From positions 1,467,932 through 1,531,931 of the forward strand of contig NW_021167084.1 of assembly GCF_003711515.1 (NCBI RefSeq): 64,000 bases of DNA, read 5' to 3'. Below the pieces are notes generated by a model that had not been told where the DNA came from, did no database searches, and saw only the letters and a list, made by a program, of their open reading frames with translations. This document shows, one piece after another, positions 1-10,852 of this stretch (its first letter is position 1; each line of letters begins with the position of its first letter). This DNA is from Sodiomyces alkalinus F11 (Eukaryota > Ascomycota > Sordariomycetes > Glomerellales > Plectosphaerellaceae). The translations under genes were made by a program, and so were the position numbers.

Positions 1-1332
1 GAGGAACCGCCGCAGACGACCACCAACCAAAATCCAGACCCGACAGCGGGGAATCCCCATCCATCACAAGACCAACAAGACGAAGTGGACAACACGCCTC
101 CCAGTGTTACAACCCAGACCACACCCGCGACACAAATTAATCCTGCGCCAGCACCCACCGAGACACCGACGACTCCCATCTTTAACCCAGTGACATCCGA
201 GCAACCCTGGAGATCTGGCTCAACCGCGACGACTTTTGCGACGCATACGTCTTCCAATACCGCAGACTTACTTCCCGCAGTACCCACTGCGGGCGCCAGC
301 GATGCCGAAGGACAAGAACAAAACAACTCTCTCGGAACAGGCCCAATCGTTGGCATCGTCTTTGGCGTGATACGTAAGACACCCAACATGACCCATCCAG
401 TCCCTTCTTCTCCAACTTGCACTCTCTCCAGCATATGTGACGCACACTAACCTTCCTCTCCAGTGGGCATCGTATTCCTATGTCTCGCCATTTTCTCCCT
501 CGTGCGCCGCAGACGCCGCAAGCAACCCGCCCCTCACGAGCACGCCAGCACCGTCCCTCCAACCCAACAGCCCCGATCCAACGCCGAAGCCCCTCCCCTC
601 GCATGGACCCACGTCCCCGCCGACAACGAGTCGGAAAAGGACGGCGTAGTCCAAATTTTCCGCTGGCCATCCCTACCCTCCGGCCGCTCAGGCTACCGAC
701 GAGCCAGCGACGAGGAAAGCGCCTCCCTCGTCTCCACCGTAGACCGGCCACCGCACGTGGCCATGGCAGCACGCACCCACGGCCACAAGAAGAGCTGGTC
801 GCGAAGCACGATTTCCACGCTCATCCGCCCCTCGACGCGGGGGACCCTGGCGCGGAAGGAGGCAGAAGCAGCAGCAGCAGCAGGGGCCACCACGACATTC
901 ACTTCGGAAGCCGAGAAGCGACGCATGAGCGACATGGTGCGGAAACACTTGACGGCCGCCCTGGCGACGAACCCGGCCGAGGAAGCGGGGCGGAATAACA
1001 TCTCGATCAGCAGCAATGGACGGGAGGAAGCAGAACGAAACGGCGGCGGGGCGTACCTGCATCCCGGACCATTAAGGGGCAGGAGAAACAGCGCGGCGAC
1101 GATGTCGAGCGTGGGGAGCTCGGGCGGCGGGAGCTTCGTGAGCAGCGGCGTGCTTTCGCATACGTTGGGGTCTTTCCCGACGCCGCCCAGTGGGGGGAAT
1201 TCGGGTGCTTCGACGCCTGATTCGGTCAAGATTCCTTCGCCTCTTGCGTCGCAGACCTATGTCGAGAGACTGGAAACCCTGCCGGCTAAGACTTATAAGC
1301 CGTATAGGCCGGGGTTGACGGGATCGAGTTGA
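1..1332 (+). CDS. Single-pass membrane protein with Ser/Thr/Pro-rich ectodomain (5' truncated)
   Basis: Exons run from before the window to 373 and from 464 to 1332, with the stop TGA at 1330-1332. The frame is open at base 1, so the N-terminus lies outside. The intron 374-463 has donor GTAAGA, a CTAAC branch site and acceptor CTCCAG. Spliced, the protein has a Thr/Pro/Ser-rich segment, then a hydrophobic stretch of about 22 residues starting GPIVGIVFGVI and ending CLAIFSLV, followed by RRRRRK, a classic stop-transfer signal. The remaining tail of about 280 residues is low-complexity, rich in Ser, Ala, Gly and Arg, and presumably cytoplasmic. This plan (O-glycosylated ectodomain, one membrane span, disordered tail) is seen in fungal Mid2/Wsc-like wall sensors, but no diagnostic domain is visible in the part shown. 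Function unknown. Confidence 0.75.
374..463 (+). other. Intron inside the transmembrane-segment codons
   Basis: A 90-base intron with donor GTAAGA, branch-like CTAAC at 447-451 and acceptor CAG at 461-463. It sits in phase 1 and splits the membrane-spanning helix. Joining the flanks gives one continuous hydrophobic helix, which supports the splice. Confidence 0.8.
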
Positions 1333-2331
1333 ACGCGGGGATTTACGTGCGCGACTGTCGTTCATTCACCTTTTCTTCTTTTTTCTTTCTTTTACTTGTA
1401 CCCTTTTCCGACCCCTTTTTAGCCATACGGCCACGAATGTCTCTTTGTATCAATAATGTACCTATATGAAGCACCAAACAGTATCATGAGTGTATGCTCC
1501 AGCTCGAATGCTCGACTACATGGCTATTTATGAGCCTGTCTCTAAACATTTATATATTTCTTTCCTTCTTTCTTTTGCTCTTCTCGTTCCTTTTCCCTTT
1601 TCCCGTGGGACCTCGCAAAGACTAAGTAAACTCTTTCCCGTCACCGTACCACTCATAGAAGGAGATGCGTGCATCAGAAAAGAAACTCCCTGGGTTACTC
1701 CGGAGGGGTAATAAGGGGCCACTTCAAGCAGTCATCTTACCTAATCGGCGTGGGGCTGAAAGGCTCACTCAAGAGTCAACTGACACTATCAGACTGTCCG
1801 TCTATCATACTCGATGACTGTCACCCCATGTACTAAGTATTGACAGATGGCCTCTTCGGAGCGATAATTCTCGGACTCCTAATATCAAAAGCTTTATGTT
1901 CGTTAGATGGGAATAGCTTCGTTTTTGACTAGATTGGGTAATGATCATATGATATAGGAAGCTCAGTAAAGCTTGCCAGCACGTACATTCGTAGCTTTCG
2001 AGTATCTACGTTAGGTAAGATACTCACTACACACGCGCAGCATAGGTGATATACGTGACAAGGTAGTGATGACATTACGACATCACGTTAGCTCCGTCCC
2101 TAGAAAAGTACCCCGTACTTCCCCGCGCCAAGAATAAAACCCCCGGACCCTCCGACGTATTCGGCCAAGATGATGTATACGACTCGGCGACTTCCTTTCA
2201 TCTGCCGAGTAAGTAAAACCAACCCTCTTCAACCTCATCTCCATCTCCAAATTTCCTGTACTCTAACATTGATCACTCCTCCCAGTCCCTACCTGTACTC
2301 CACGCTGACACATCCATCGCAGTCACCCACA
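1333..2331. other. Intergenic: terminator side of membrane-protein gene and GST promoter/leader
   Basis: I see no gene here. The first 200 bases are T-rich 3' flank. The last 170 bases are the leader of the GST gene. They hold an upstream ATG (2170) and a likely leader intron 2209-2285 with donor GTAAGT, a CTAAC branch site and acceptor CCCAG. Confidence 0.6.
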
Positions 2332-3242
2332 ATGGCGTCTCCAAGTCCCCCCACTCCCCCCAGCGCCAAGCGGGTCAAAACCAACAAGGACACCCCCTAC
2401 AACCTCATCTACTGGCCCGGCATACCCGGCCGCGGCGAACCCATCCGCCTGGTCCTCGAAGAAGCCGGCGCAACCTACACCGACACCGCGCAGATGGAGA
2501 ACGGCATGTTCACCGTGACCGCCCACATCGCCGACGACAACACAGGCGACCCGTCCAACCCCCCTGCTCTGGCCCCGCCCATCCTGAAGCACGGCGGCCT
2601 CGTCATCTCCCAGCTGTCCAACATCCTGCTCTACCTCGGCCAGCGGCTGCACCTGGCGCCGCGGTTCGGCGACGGGGCGGGGGACGGCGCCTACATCGTC
2701 AACCAGCTCGCCTTGACGGCGCTGGACGGGCTCAGCGACGAGACGCACGACACGCACCATCCCATCTCTGTGGGGTTGACGTACGAGGAGCAGAGTGAGG
2801 AGTCGCTCCGGTGCGCGAAGGAGTATGTCGCGAACCGGTTGCCCAAGTTTATGGGGTACTTTGAGCGCGTGCTCAAGGGGGAGGCGAGCGGCGAGAGGCC
2901 TTGGCTTTATAATGGGACGTTTTCGTATGCCGATATTGTGTTGTTCCAGGTGCGGACCCTTTTTTTTTTTTCTTTTTTTCTTTTTTTTCTGGTTTGCCCA
3001 GACATTTGAATCTTGAGACTGACTTCTCCAATCACGTGTTGCAGTGCCTCGACGGTGTCAAGTACGCGTTCCCGAGGGCCGTTGGACAACTTAAAAAGAC
3101 CGGAGACTACGAGAGGGTCTTCGAGTTATACGATGCTGTCAAGCAAAGGCCTCGCATTAAGGCTTATCTGGAGAGTCACAGACGGCAGAAGTACTCCATG
3201 GGTATTTACCGCCACTACCCCGAATTGGATGACGCTGGATAA
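2332..3242 (+). CDS. Glutathione S-transferase (sigma-like)
   Basis: Exons are 2332-2949 and 3045-3242, giving 271 residues. The N-terminal thioredoxin-like domain shows YWPGIPGRGEPIRLVLEEAG (about residues 24-43), the GST glutathione-site pattern with the candidate catalytic Tyr. QLSNILLYLG corresponds to the SNAIL/TRAIL helix that binds the gamma-glutamyl group. The all-helical C-terminal domain follows and ends with a YL-rich segment. The enzyme would conjugate glutathione to electrophiles in the cytosol. The start at 2332 is chosen because its context (CACAATGGC) is good and because the in-frame upstream ATG at 2170 is separated by a likely leader intron that would break the frame. The 95-base intron contains an almost pure T tract. 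The 3' end faces a broken transporter fragment on the other strand. Confidence 0.9.
2950..3044 (+). other. GST intron with long T tract
   Basis: A phase-0 intron (donor GTGCGG, acceptor TTGCAG) containing a run of about 30 mostly T bases. Splicing joins ADIVLFQ to CLDGVKYAFP in frame, as expected for the GST C-terminal domain. Confidence 0.85.
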
Positions 3243-3530
3243 GGGGTAAGGGTGCGCAACCGTGGCCCGACCGGCAAAGGAGTAGAAATCAAAAGACGGA
3301 GCCGTTGAGTGGATTTTATCAAGACAAAAAGGCGCCGATACCTGGTGTGAAGTAAGCAACGGTTTCATTATTCTCCCCGCAGCCAATATTTTAAGTCCAT
3401 GTGTCTTGCCAGAAGACGAAAGAATGACAATGAGGGCTTTGCCTGAATTCTGCTCGTCTTTCCAAATCCCAGCCGGTGAACTTCGGCCCATATATTTGCG
3501 CATATCCAGGGAGCATGATGGCTTTCTTAC

Positions 3531-3800
3531 GGGCGCTCGTACTGATATTGTCCAGACTAAAGTCGCGGATGAATGATTCCAGGGCCATGGTGCCGCCAAT
3601 GACGGCCGTGTCGTAGCCCACTGTAAGAAGGATGCCAATGGCCAGATGTCAACCTTTCTGACCAAGCCGGGAAGACTCTTGGCTCGGGTCGGCTTACTTG
3701 CGACAACAGAGCACGACACAACCAGCGCGATGATATGGATCCTCCAGTTGCGCACCTCGGGGGGGTCGAGTGTCCCCGAGGCATGAGTGCTCCACATCAT
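3531..3800 (-). pseudogene. 5' fragment of an MFS sugar/quinate-type transporter gene
   Basis: Two exons are recognisable on the minus strand: 3800-3698 and 3620-3531, split by an intron with donor GTAAGC and acceptor TTACAG. The product would begin MMWSTHASGTLDPPEVRNWR, then enter the first membrane helix (IIALVVSCSVVAMGYD) and the signature GYDTAVIGGTMALESF. This is the start of a fungal sugar- or quinate-type permease, a family of about 500-550 residues. A donor-like GTAAGA follows at 3530, but nothing downstream resembles the rest of the transporter, and the convergent GST gene ends at 3242. Only about 65 residues of one helix remain, so I call it a truncated, dead copy. An undetected divergent second exon is the alternative. 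Confidence 0.6.
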
Positions 3801-6800
3801 CTTGAGATTGTCGGCTTTCTTTCTTTCTTTTTTTTTTTTATCTTGTATCTTGTATCTTGTTTTGATGCGGTCTTGAGGACCTGGTCAACCAGTCCGGGAG
3901 AAAAGAGTGACGAATGCGATGTCCGGGACTCCGGGCTTCGGCTCAGGCCCGTCGGTTATGCGCGCAACCAAAAAGGCGAACTTTAGCGTGTGAACCTCAC
4001 ATCGGAGAGCACAGATCAGGAGTAATGGGCCGGGTGAAGGGGGGGGGGGAGTACAACTCCCTTCTCATTTTATGTAAGAGAACGGTGCACGCGCCGCGCG
4101 GGAGGCGAGGCCTCGGATGGTGGCGGTGTGGCGGACGCCCCTGAATGTTATATCAAGAGTCGATCAGCCACATCGTGGGGGTCATGGACCAAATAACCTT
4201 CTTATCGGTTTCTCGCTAGTTCCATCAACTCCATACGTTTGGTGTCTCAATTCTCCGTTTTCCTACCCCGCGTATCCTCTTGTAGTTCGCACGTGTATGC
4301 TATAGGCTATGTGATCGGGCTACAACGGAGCTCGACAGTGAAAGCCTTTGGGGGAGCGATGTGTGGGGTTCTGCGGCGACTTTGCAAACGTCTTGGATAG
4401 CCTAGTGGGTGTAGTCTGTAGAGTCGTAGACAGTAGGAGTTTGGTGAAAAATGCGTCCATAGGGTAGAAGTATCGAATCTATCGATGGACGGAGCCAAGT
4501 TTTCAGGTAATACTTCATGCCCACGGTGTCGCCGAAAATCACCGCCGTTCGCCGTTCGGCGTACGGTGTACCTCGTAATGTATCCCCATACGGGCATATA
4601 CTCCGTAGCTGGGCTGCAAAGTTCGGGAAGTTTCCGAGAAGGGTGGCCGCTTTTGGGCTCCAAGTCACCTGGCCTAAAAACAAGCCTTCGGCGTTTCTTA
4701 GCACTGTTGACTCCCGCCGGCCCCCGCCCCCGCCCCCGGTCCCGCACCCCGATACGTCTCCTGCCACGCAACGTTGTTACGTTGCCTGGGTCCCGGGGGG
4801 TTCTTTTTTTCTTTTTCGTTGCTTGCGTGAGCACGGAGCACGGCGTAGGGTAAGACTGTAAGAGGACGACAGTCAGATAGTATGCGGTGCATATATGCAG
4901 TGCCGTCTGATGGTATAGAGTTCGGCGCGCTGCACTGAGTAGGACGAAGCAAGCCGTCTCGCTGCTCTCGCACTCTCGGCCGTGTCGTACTCGTCACCTG
5001 ACTCATCTCCGCCGAATTTACCATTCCTTGCTCCTCACATATTCAGCCGGCTTGACACGATTCCCCCACTTGAAACATAACCATTCCCTCGTGGGGGGAA
5101 GGTTCACCGTTTCTTAATTTGATTCGTGGGCGGCATAATCTTCGCTTAGGCATAGCGGCGTAGTCGTACATAGAGTCGAAAAGGCCGTGGCAGCAGTATA
5201 AAATGGTTCGTGCAAGTTGGTATAAGAAACAGAGGGTATACGAATCTTTGAAGAAAAGATCGGAAAAGTCAACATAGGGCGGCCCATATGAAGGACTGAA
5301 GTTCTGAACAGCCAATTTGTGTTAAGGTTTCGATATGTTGGTGACGGAGGAGAAGAACCAAGGTACGATGAGCGTTAGCTTACCTAATAAATAACGAAAC
5401 GGGACGCCAAGCTCGGATCCCGGCACTCTGTACTCGTGACATGCTTACGTGATTCTTATCTCTGCTACTTTTCGTTTTTCCCTTCCTTTTTTTCCCTCTT
5501 TCTTTTCTCCTCCCCCAAAATCCCTCAAGCGTTGCCCCAAGACCGCTAGCATCACCACAAACCCTTCGCCACCCCCTGCCAAGACTAAAAGCGTCCTAGG
5601 TTGGCCCCTGACCAAGGCTGTGTTGACCACTTTTCGAAACCTTATTACAGCCTCGGCGCTTAAAGCGTGTTCCTGGCATCGAATTTCAACGATGGATTCT
5701 GGTGGTTATTAGCTTATTCCTCACAGAGGAGCACAAGCTGTCATGGCACGACTCTGCGGGGTATTGGATTTGATGGTCCAAGGAGAGACTGGGACCAAAG
5801 ACGGCCCAAGAATCCCCTTCTTCTTCGACACCTGCCCGGGAGTTGAAGCGACGATCAAAGCTTGTGCCAAAACCGCGAGGTCCAGAAACCACCGATGCTA
5901 GAGCAACAGACCAGGGGGACGGGACGCCATGCACGGGAAAGTTTTTTTTTTTTTCGACTTCATCTGGCCGATTTGGACTTTGAAGTATCGTCAGAGAGGG
6001 AAGATCTCCCGGCTTCCGTGGGGAGGATCCCAGGGTCCTTTTCGATAACGATGTGCCGACATGGATGAGATCATGAGCGTGACTGCAAATCTTCATTCAA
6101 CGTCGACATATCGTCCAGAGCAAGGTCCAGCGCAAGAAGCACCACGCGGCACATGCGCCCATCCTCATCGAGTCGGGGGCAGGCCGAGAAAAAGGCCGAC
6201 GCCGCCACCCAAGAATGTTGTGCTCCCAGACTCGACTCCCCCCGCATGGCCAATCTCCCTTATGAACAACTCTGCTGGCAGCATGGTGCATGAAGCCAGA
6301 AGTAGATGACGAGGACGAGTGACCGGGCAGTCGGACAGGAAAGCACCATGATGCGAGAAATGCAACGTGGGCGACCAAAACGTGCGCGTCTCATGGGCCC
6401 CATGAGTCCTATGAATGCTCGAGTCCCAACGACCAGCGTGTAAAATGTCGACCGTTTTTCGCATGCAGCACCACCACCGCCAACACATCTCGTAAATATT
6501 CCCTATCAACATCGGATATTGCCTTTTGCCACGAGGGGGGGCCATGCGTTCTTTGTTGGCCGTTGGCTGCTGAGCGCATACGATACCACGCATCTCCGCA
6601 GCCGGTCCAACCTAAGCAACTTGGGAGCTCAGTATTGGTGCATCGGACAAAGGTGAAACAGAATCCTCTGGGCCGGGACCCTTGGCGGAACCTAAGCCAC
6701 CTTGCCAAGACCGCTATAAACTTTGCAGGTCAGAAGAAACGTCTATCCCCCCAACTCTCCCCAAATAAAAATAGTTTTTTTTTGGTGCAGTGCACCCTTT

Positions 6801-7640
6801 TCTGCGTATCATCTGCAATGGAACGAAAAACCTGGGTTCGTTTTCATATACGCAAATCATGGTCGGCACGACTACGAGGTGCACAATGCGATGCCGTGCA
6901 CATCAGGAGACCATCTAGTTACTGAGCACGAGGAAGAGCAGAGGAGAGAGAAGAGAAGAGTTCGCAATGCTCGACGTGACGTGCCACGTCGTAAACGCTC
7001 ATCTCTATCGTCTGGTGGCAGCGCTCAGGTTTGGCGTCAACAGAGAATTATATTCGCAGTGGAAACCCAACCAGACCGTTTTCCTTTTTTGATAGTACGG
7101 TGCAGAACCCCAAAACCCCTGACCTGATGTTCTGGACTCCCACGTTTCTTGGCCCCAGGGGCCGTCTTTGACCGTTTGCGGAATCCGATTCGCCGGGTCA
7201 TGGTTTCATTGTCATTTGTCCCGGGAATGATCGCTCGTTTAGGAAGGGTGCGATGGGGACGGGGATATCCACATACCGATTTGGAGAGGCTAGCCAAGGT
7301 TCGATGCCACTTGTCGTTGGCCCCTGAAGCAATATGTAAGGACGAAAAAAGAAGAAAAAGAATTAAAGAAAAAGAAAAGTACGGATGAATCCAAGCGTGC
7401 CCGATATGTCGTCGGCTCTCTGGCCCCCCATCCCTGTCCGTCCCCTCTCATCTCAACTCCTCTCAACTCGTCCCGTTTGCATCTCCACGCCCCGTGCCGG
7501 GATCACCTGAAATGGCCGACTACGAACAGTACACAGGACCAGGGTGGATCGCCCGTCAGGTTGCCTCGCTCGTCTTGGCAGGTAGGAGCCGACATATGGG
7601 CCGCCAAGGTTCAAGTGTCCAGGACATTAAGCTAGGTTCA
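3801..7640. other. Gene-poor stretch
   Basis: No reading frame here looks like a real protein on either strand. Visible items are short low-complexity tracts: G9 at 4041-4049, a CCCCCG-rich patch at about 4719-4740, T-rich runs near 3826, 4801, 5460 and 5941, and purine-rich sequence around 7345-7380. It may hold unannotated non-coding transcripts or decayed sequence, but nothing supports a specific call. Confidence 0.5.

Positions 7641-7671
<31 letters not shown>
7641..7671. repeat. (TA)n microsatellite
   Basis: A run of about 14 TA units, upstream of the GH16 gene and its pyrimidine-rich leader. It could include the TATA region of that promoter, but this cannot be decided from sequence alone. 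Confidence 0.85.
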
Positions 7672-8109
7672 CCCCTTCCTCTACGCCAAGTTCTCTCTTT
7701 GAGATCCCGTCTCTTTTTTTGGATTCTACCCTTCTCTCCCTGCGTTTCTTGCGTCCTCCTCTTCTCTCTTTGTCCTAGCAGACCTAAGTCATTCCTTTCT
7801 ACAGAGTCGTTCCTTTCAACAAAATATCTTTATCCTTTATCCTCTTTTTTCTTTCTTTTTCTTGCACCTATATCCGCGCGCCTGCTCGCTGCGTCACATT
7901 CCTTCTTCTACGTCCAGGCCGACGATCTTCTCCCCTGTCCGTGACACTTTGATCCCAAGCTCAACAGCTCAGCCTCACTCAACATACCCTGCGCTTTGTC
8001 GTCAACTGCAAACCCTTAGACCTCTGACAACCAAAACCCGCACTCTACCTCTGCCACATCCAGTGCCCATCTCCCCCTTCTCACCGTCCTCCGAAAAACC
8101 ATCGTCACC
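7672..8109 (+). promoter_or_regulatory. Pyrimidine-rich promoter/leader of the GH16 gene
   Basis: The 440 bases before the start codon are strongly C/T-rich on the coding strand, with many TCTCTTT and CCTCTT blocks. CT-rich tracts around the transcription start are common in filamentous-fungal promoters. The exact start site cannot be read from sequence. Confidence 0.5.
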
Positions 8110-9059
8110 ATGCATCTCAAGCAAATCATCTCCACGGCAGCCCTCCTGCTCCCCACGCTCAGCCACGCCTGGCAAGCCCCCAGCTACAGCGGCTTCCGGC
8201 GCCTCTTCGCCGAGGAATTCCACGGCCCCGCCGGCTCGGGCGTCGACACGGACGTATGGCACTACATCACCGACCTCAGCGTCAACAACGAGCTCCAGAA
8301 ATACACCAAGTCGAACCGCAACCTGCAGATCTCCGGCGGCGGCACCGTGCAGATCGTGCCGCGCCGCGAACCCGACGGCAAGTGGACCTCGGGCCGCATC
8401 GAGTCCCAGTACAGCTTCACCCCCCGCGCCGGCCGCCAGACCGTCGCCGAGGGGTACGTGCGCTTCGGCGACGGCGACCCCTCCCGCAAGCAGGGGCTCT
8501 GGCCGGCTTTCTGGCTCCTGGGCGAGGCGGTCCGCCACGGCATCGACTGGCCCATGGCCGGCGAGATCGATATCCTCGAGACGGTCAATGGGATCCTGTC
8601 CGCCCATGGTACCGTCCACTGCGATGTCACGGGAGGGGCGTGCAACACGCCTTTCGGCCTGGGCGGGACCGTCGCCCTGGCTGACCAGAGCTGGCACCGC
8701 TGGCGCGTCGTTTTTGACCGGACTTCCGATGACTGGCGCTCCGAGACCATCACTTGGTTCAAGGACGACCAGCAGTTTCATCAGATCAGTGGCGAGCGTG
8801 TTGGTAGTGAGAGGGTCTGGGCTACGCTGGGCCGGTCTCCTTACTACTTTATCATGAATGTTGCTGTTGGTGGCGATTGGGTATGTCCTCTCTCCATCCC
8901 CTCCCCCTATCCTCTTGCCTGTGTCCTGTGTCTTGGTACTATTCGTAGGACGCTGAAGCTGACCGTGTCAAACAGCCTGGGTACCCTGCCGAAGACACAC
9001 TCGACGGCTTCGACAGCATGATGGAAGTCGCCTATGTTGCCGTGTACGAGTCGGAGTAA
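8110..9059 (+). CDS. Secreted glycoside hydrolase family 16 (endo-beta-glucanase-like)
   Basis: Exons are 8110-8880 and 8976-9059, giving 284 residues. The intron has donor GTATGT, a CTGAC branch site and acceptor AACAG. Residues 1-20 (MHLKQIISTAALLLPTLSHA) form a signal peptide. The GH16 active-site pattern ExDxxE is present as GEIDILETVNG, with E152 as likely nucleophile, D154 assisting and E157 as acid/base. Other family features are LWPAFWLLGE before it, SWHRWRVVFDR after it and the C-terminal MNVAVGGDW..PGYP strand. The enzyme should cut beta-1,3(4)-glucans outside the cell, in nutrition or wall remodelling; the exact substrate cannot be read. No GPI signal, linker or binding module is seen. 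The gene converges on the AsaB-like gene, 372 bases away. Confidence 0.93.
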
Positions 9060-9431
9060 AGTCGGGGGGAAAGTTTGCCGACGTTGTGGGAAAGCCAGCT
9101 GGGTTGATATATGAGACACGTCACGACCATTTCTTTTACCTTCGCCGCGCCGGTTGCGTTCTACTTTTCTTGATACCACGATATGACTTTGCGGTCTTCT
9201 CAACTCTGTACATACTTCTATTCTAACCTTTTGAACAGGGGCGAGCAATAAGCCTCCTAGAATCTCAATTCTCTTTCCAAGTCGTCCGTCTCGTATGGCT
9301 TTCTATACATGATGTTATATCTCCCTGTCTGTGTAGGGAAAGGATCGCATTGGAGTGGTTATAAGCGGCTGCTTCGTCGGTAATTTCATGGCCAAACGCT
9401 TCTAAACTTCTTGTCTTGTCGACATGACATT
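9060..9431. other. Shared 3' intergenic between convergent genes
   Basis: 372 bases between the stops of the GH16 gene (+) and the AsaB-like gene (-). No gene is seen; it presumably holds both 3' untranslated regions. Confidence 0.6.
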
Positions 9432-10343
9432 CTACTCATAAAAGACCAAGCACCGAACCTCAATGCTCTGTCTCCCCTTCGTGCCCGGCGGTGTCGCAGG
9501 GTCCGCAAAGGCGGTATGGGGCGCACAATTAGCTCGGCCCTCCACACCCCCCGGGAACCCATGGCCCCTGGAATCAAAACACTTGAGAAACAGGACCTCG
9601 TCAGGCGTCATATCCTTCACGTAGAAGAACTCGTGATCGTCGCTAGGCGCAACCGAATACGTCTCCCCGCGAACCTCGTACCCCTCCGTCGAATCAATAC
9701 TCGTCTGGTCCGGGAGCTTCTCCTTCCCGCGGTCATCCCCGTCATACCCTTCCCGGTAGACAGGGTACAGCAGATCCACCGCAACCAGGTCCTCGGGTCT
9801 GGTAGACCGCCAATCAATGAGCGCCAGCGGCGAATCCGTCGCCGGGTACCCGATGGGCCGCCAGACGTTGACGATCTGGTACCGTCCCCTCAGGAGCTCG
9901 TCCGCCTCGGCCGGGTCGGCGACGTGGCGGCGCACACGGGCCTCGGCGGCGCCGGGGGTCTGGTCGACGTGCACCTGCTGGACCGGCTGGCGGGGGCTCG
10001 ACGCGATTCGGCGGCGGATGGTGTGGTCGAAGATGACGACCTTCTTAACGCCCGGGAGCTTTGCGCGGACGAGGGCCTCGACTTCGGCGTAGTAGCCGTT
10101 ACGCACGGCGCTGTCGTCCGTGAAGTCCTTCTCGTTGCCCGGGGAGGTGAAGAGGGCGAAGCCGGAGACGTCGGTGCCAAAGGACGATGCGGGGAAATCT
10201 CGGAGATTGGCGACGGGGCGTTGGCGCGCGGTCTGCTTGGAGGAGCTCTTGTCTACGTCGACTTTGCTCCATGGTTTCACGAAGGTGTCGCCGGACCGGG
10301 TTATGGTTGTGGGGTCTATGTAGTTGAACACGCCGGTCGTCAT
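9432..10343 (-). CDS. AsaB/CmcJ-like (GA4 desaturase family) oxidoreductase or methyltransferase-like protein
   Basis: A single exon of 303 residues starting MTTGVFNYIDP. The family pattern is clear along the length: GFALFTSPGNEKDFTDD, then KVVIFDHTIRRR, then QVHVDQTP with the usual RVRRH helix, then RYQIVNVWRPIG, LALIDWRS and LVAVDLLYP, and a C-terminal HEFFYVKDMTPDEVLFLKCF with APHTAFADP. These are hallmarks of the fungal AsaB/CmcJ/GA4-desaturase-like group. It includes proteins of secondary-metabolite clusters and is related to 2-oxoglutarate/iron oxygenases. HxD (in VHVDQ) and the late His (in APHTAF) fit a metal site. The start at 10343 is preferred over an in-frame ATG at 10445 because homology-like sequence begins here and the extra 34 residues are low-complexity. 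No biosynthetic cluster is visible around it, so the substrate is unknown. Confidence 0.85.
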   Translation of the reverse strand: MTTGVFNYIDPTTITRSGDTFVKPWSKVDVDKSSSKQTARQRPVANLRDFPASSFGTDVSGFALFTSPGNEKDFTDDSAVRNGYYAEVEALVRAKLPGVKKVVIFDHTIRRRIASSPRQPVQQVHVDQTPGAAEARVRRHVADPAEADELLRGRYQIVNVWRPIGYPATDSPLALIDWRSTRPEDLVAVDLLYPVYREGYDGDDRGKEKLPDQTSIDSTEGYEVRGETYSVAPSDDHEFFYVKDMTPDEVLFLKCFDSRGHGFPGGVEGRANCAPHTAFADPATPPGTKGRQSIEVRCLVFYE

Positions 10344-10852
10344 GGTGGGCGTCGAGGAGTCGGAGACTCGGAGTGCTGATGGCGGAGGGGGGCCGGCGTT
10401 GAGGAGGACAGTGAGGGGGCACTGGGGGGGGGATAATGGTGCCAATATCGATATAGGTGAGGGTAGTTGTTAGTAATCGTGTCGGCATGCGGCGCATAGG
10501 CGTTGGAACCCTGGCAGTTGATATCACCGACTTGTCTGCATCTGCATATCGACCTCCGACGGAGGAAGATCAAATACTTTTACGAGGCATTAAATATTAA
10601 ATATCACGGAAAATATTCCGACGTCATTTTTGGACGGGATAACGCTTTTCAAGATTACTCATGTCTCATTAGTAATCTATGACTGGCCGTTGGGAAATCG
10701 TACGATACTCGGTTCCGCACCTGTGGCACTGCATCCCGCCGAGTCCAATGTACTACCGTATTGGTCGCGGACCTAATAATAGACGTGGGAATTTCCACAA
10801 GACGCGCTGAGCTCTTAAACTCGAATCGACCTAAGCCCAAGCCTTCGCTCCA
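10344..10852. other. Intergenic between two minus-strand genes
   Basis: Promoter region of the AsaB-like gene and 3' flank of the GYPPQ-repeat gene. The part at 10560-10800 is AT-rich. No gene is seen. Confidence 0.6.

Noticed and set aside
4307..4834. 175-codon frame on the minus strand
   Set aside because: Arg/Gly/Pro-rich, contains poly-Lys from a T tract, no splice or domain support.
5686..6096. 136-codon frame on the minus strand
   Set aside because: No domain, no good start context, interrupted by a Lys run from a T tract; not convincing as a gene.
7862..8857. Long open frame on the plus strand overlapping the GH16 gene in another frame
   Set aside because: It is Ser/Pro/Arg-rich with no domain, and it is a by-product of GC-rich codon positions. 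The GH16 frame has signal peptide, catalytic motif and intron.
9411..10379. 322-codon open frame antisense to the AsaB-like gene
   Set aside because: A mirror of a GC-rich gene; low-complexity Arg/Val composition. The minus-strand frame shows all the family motifs.
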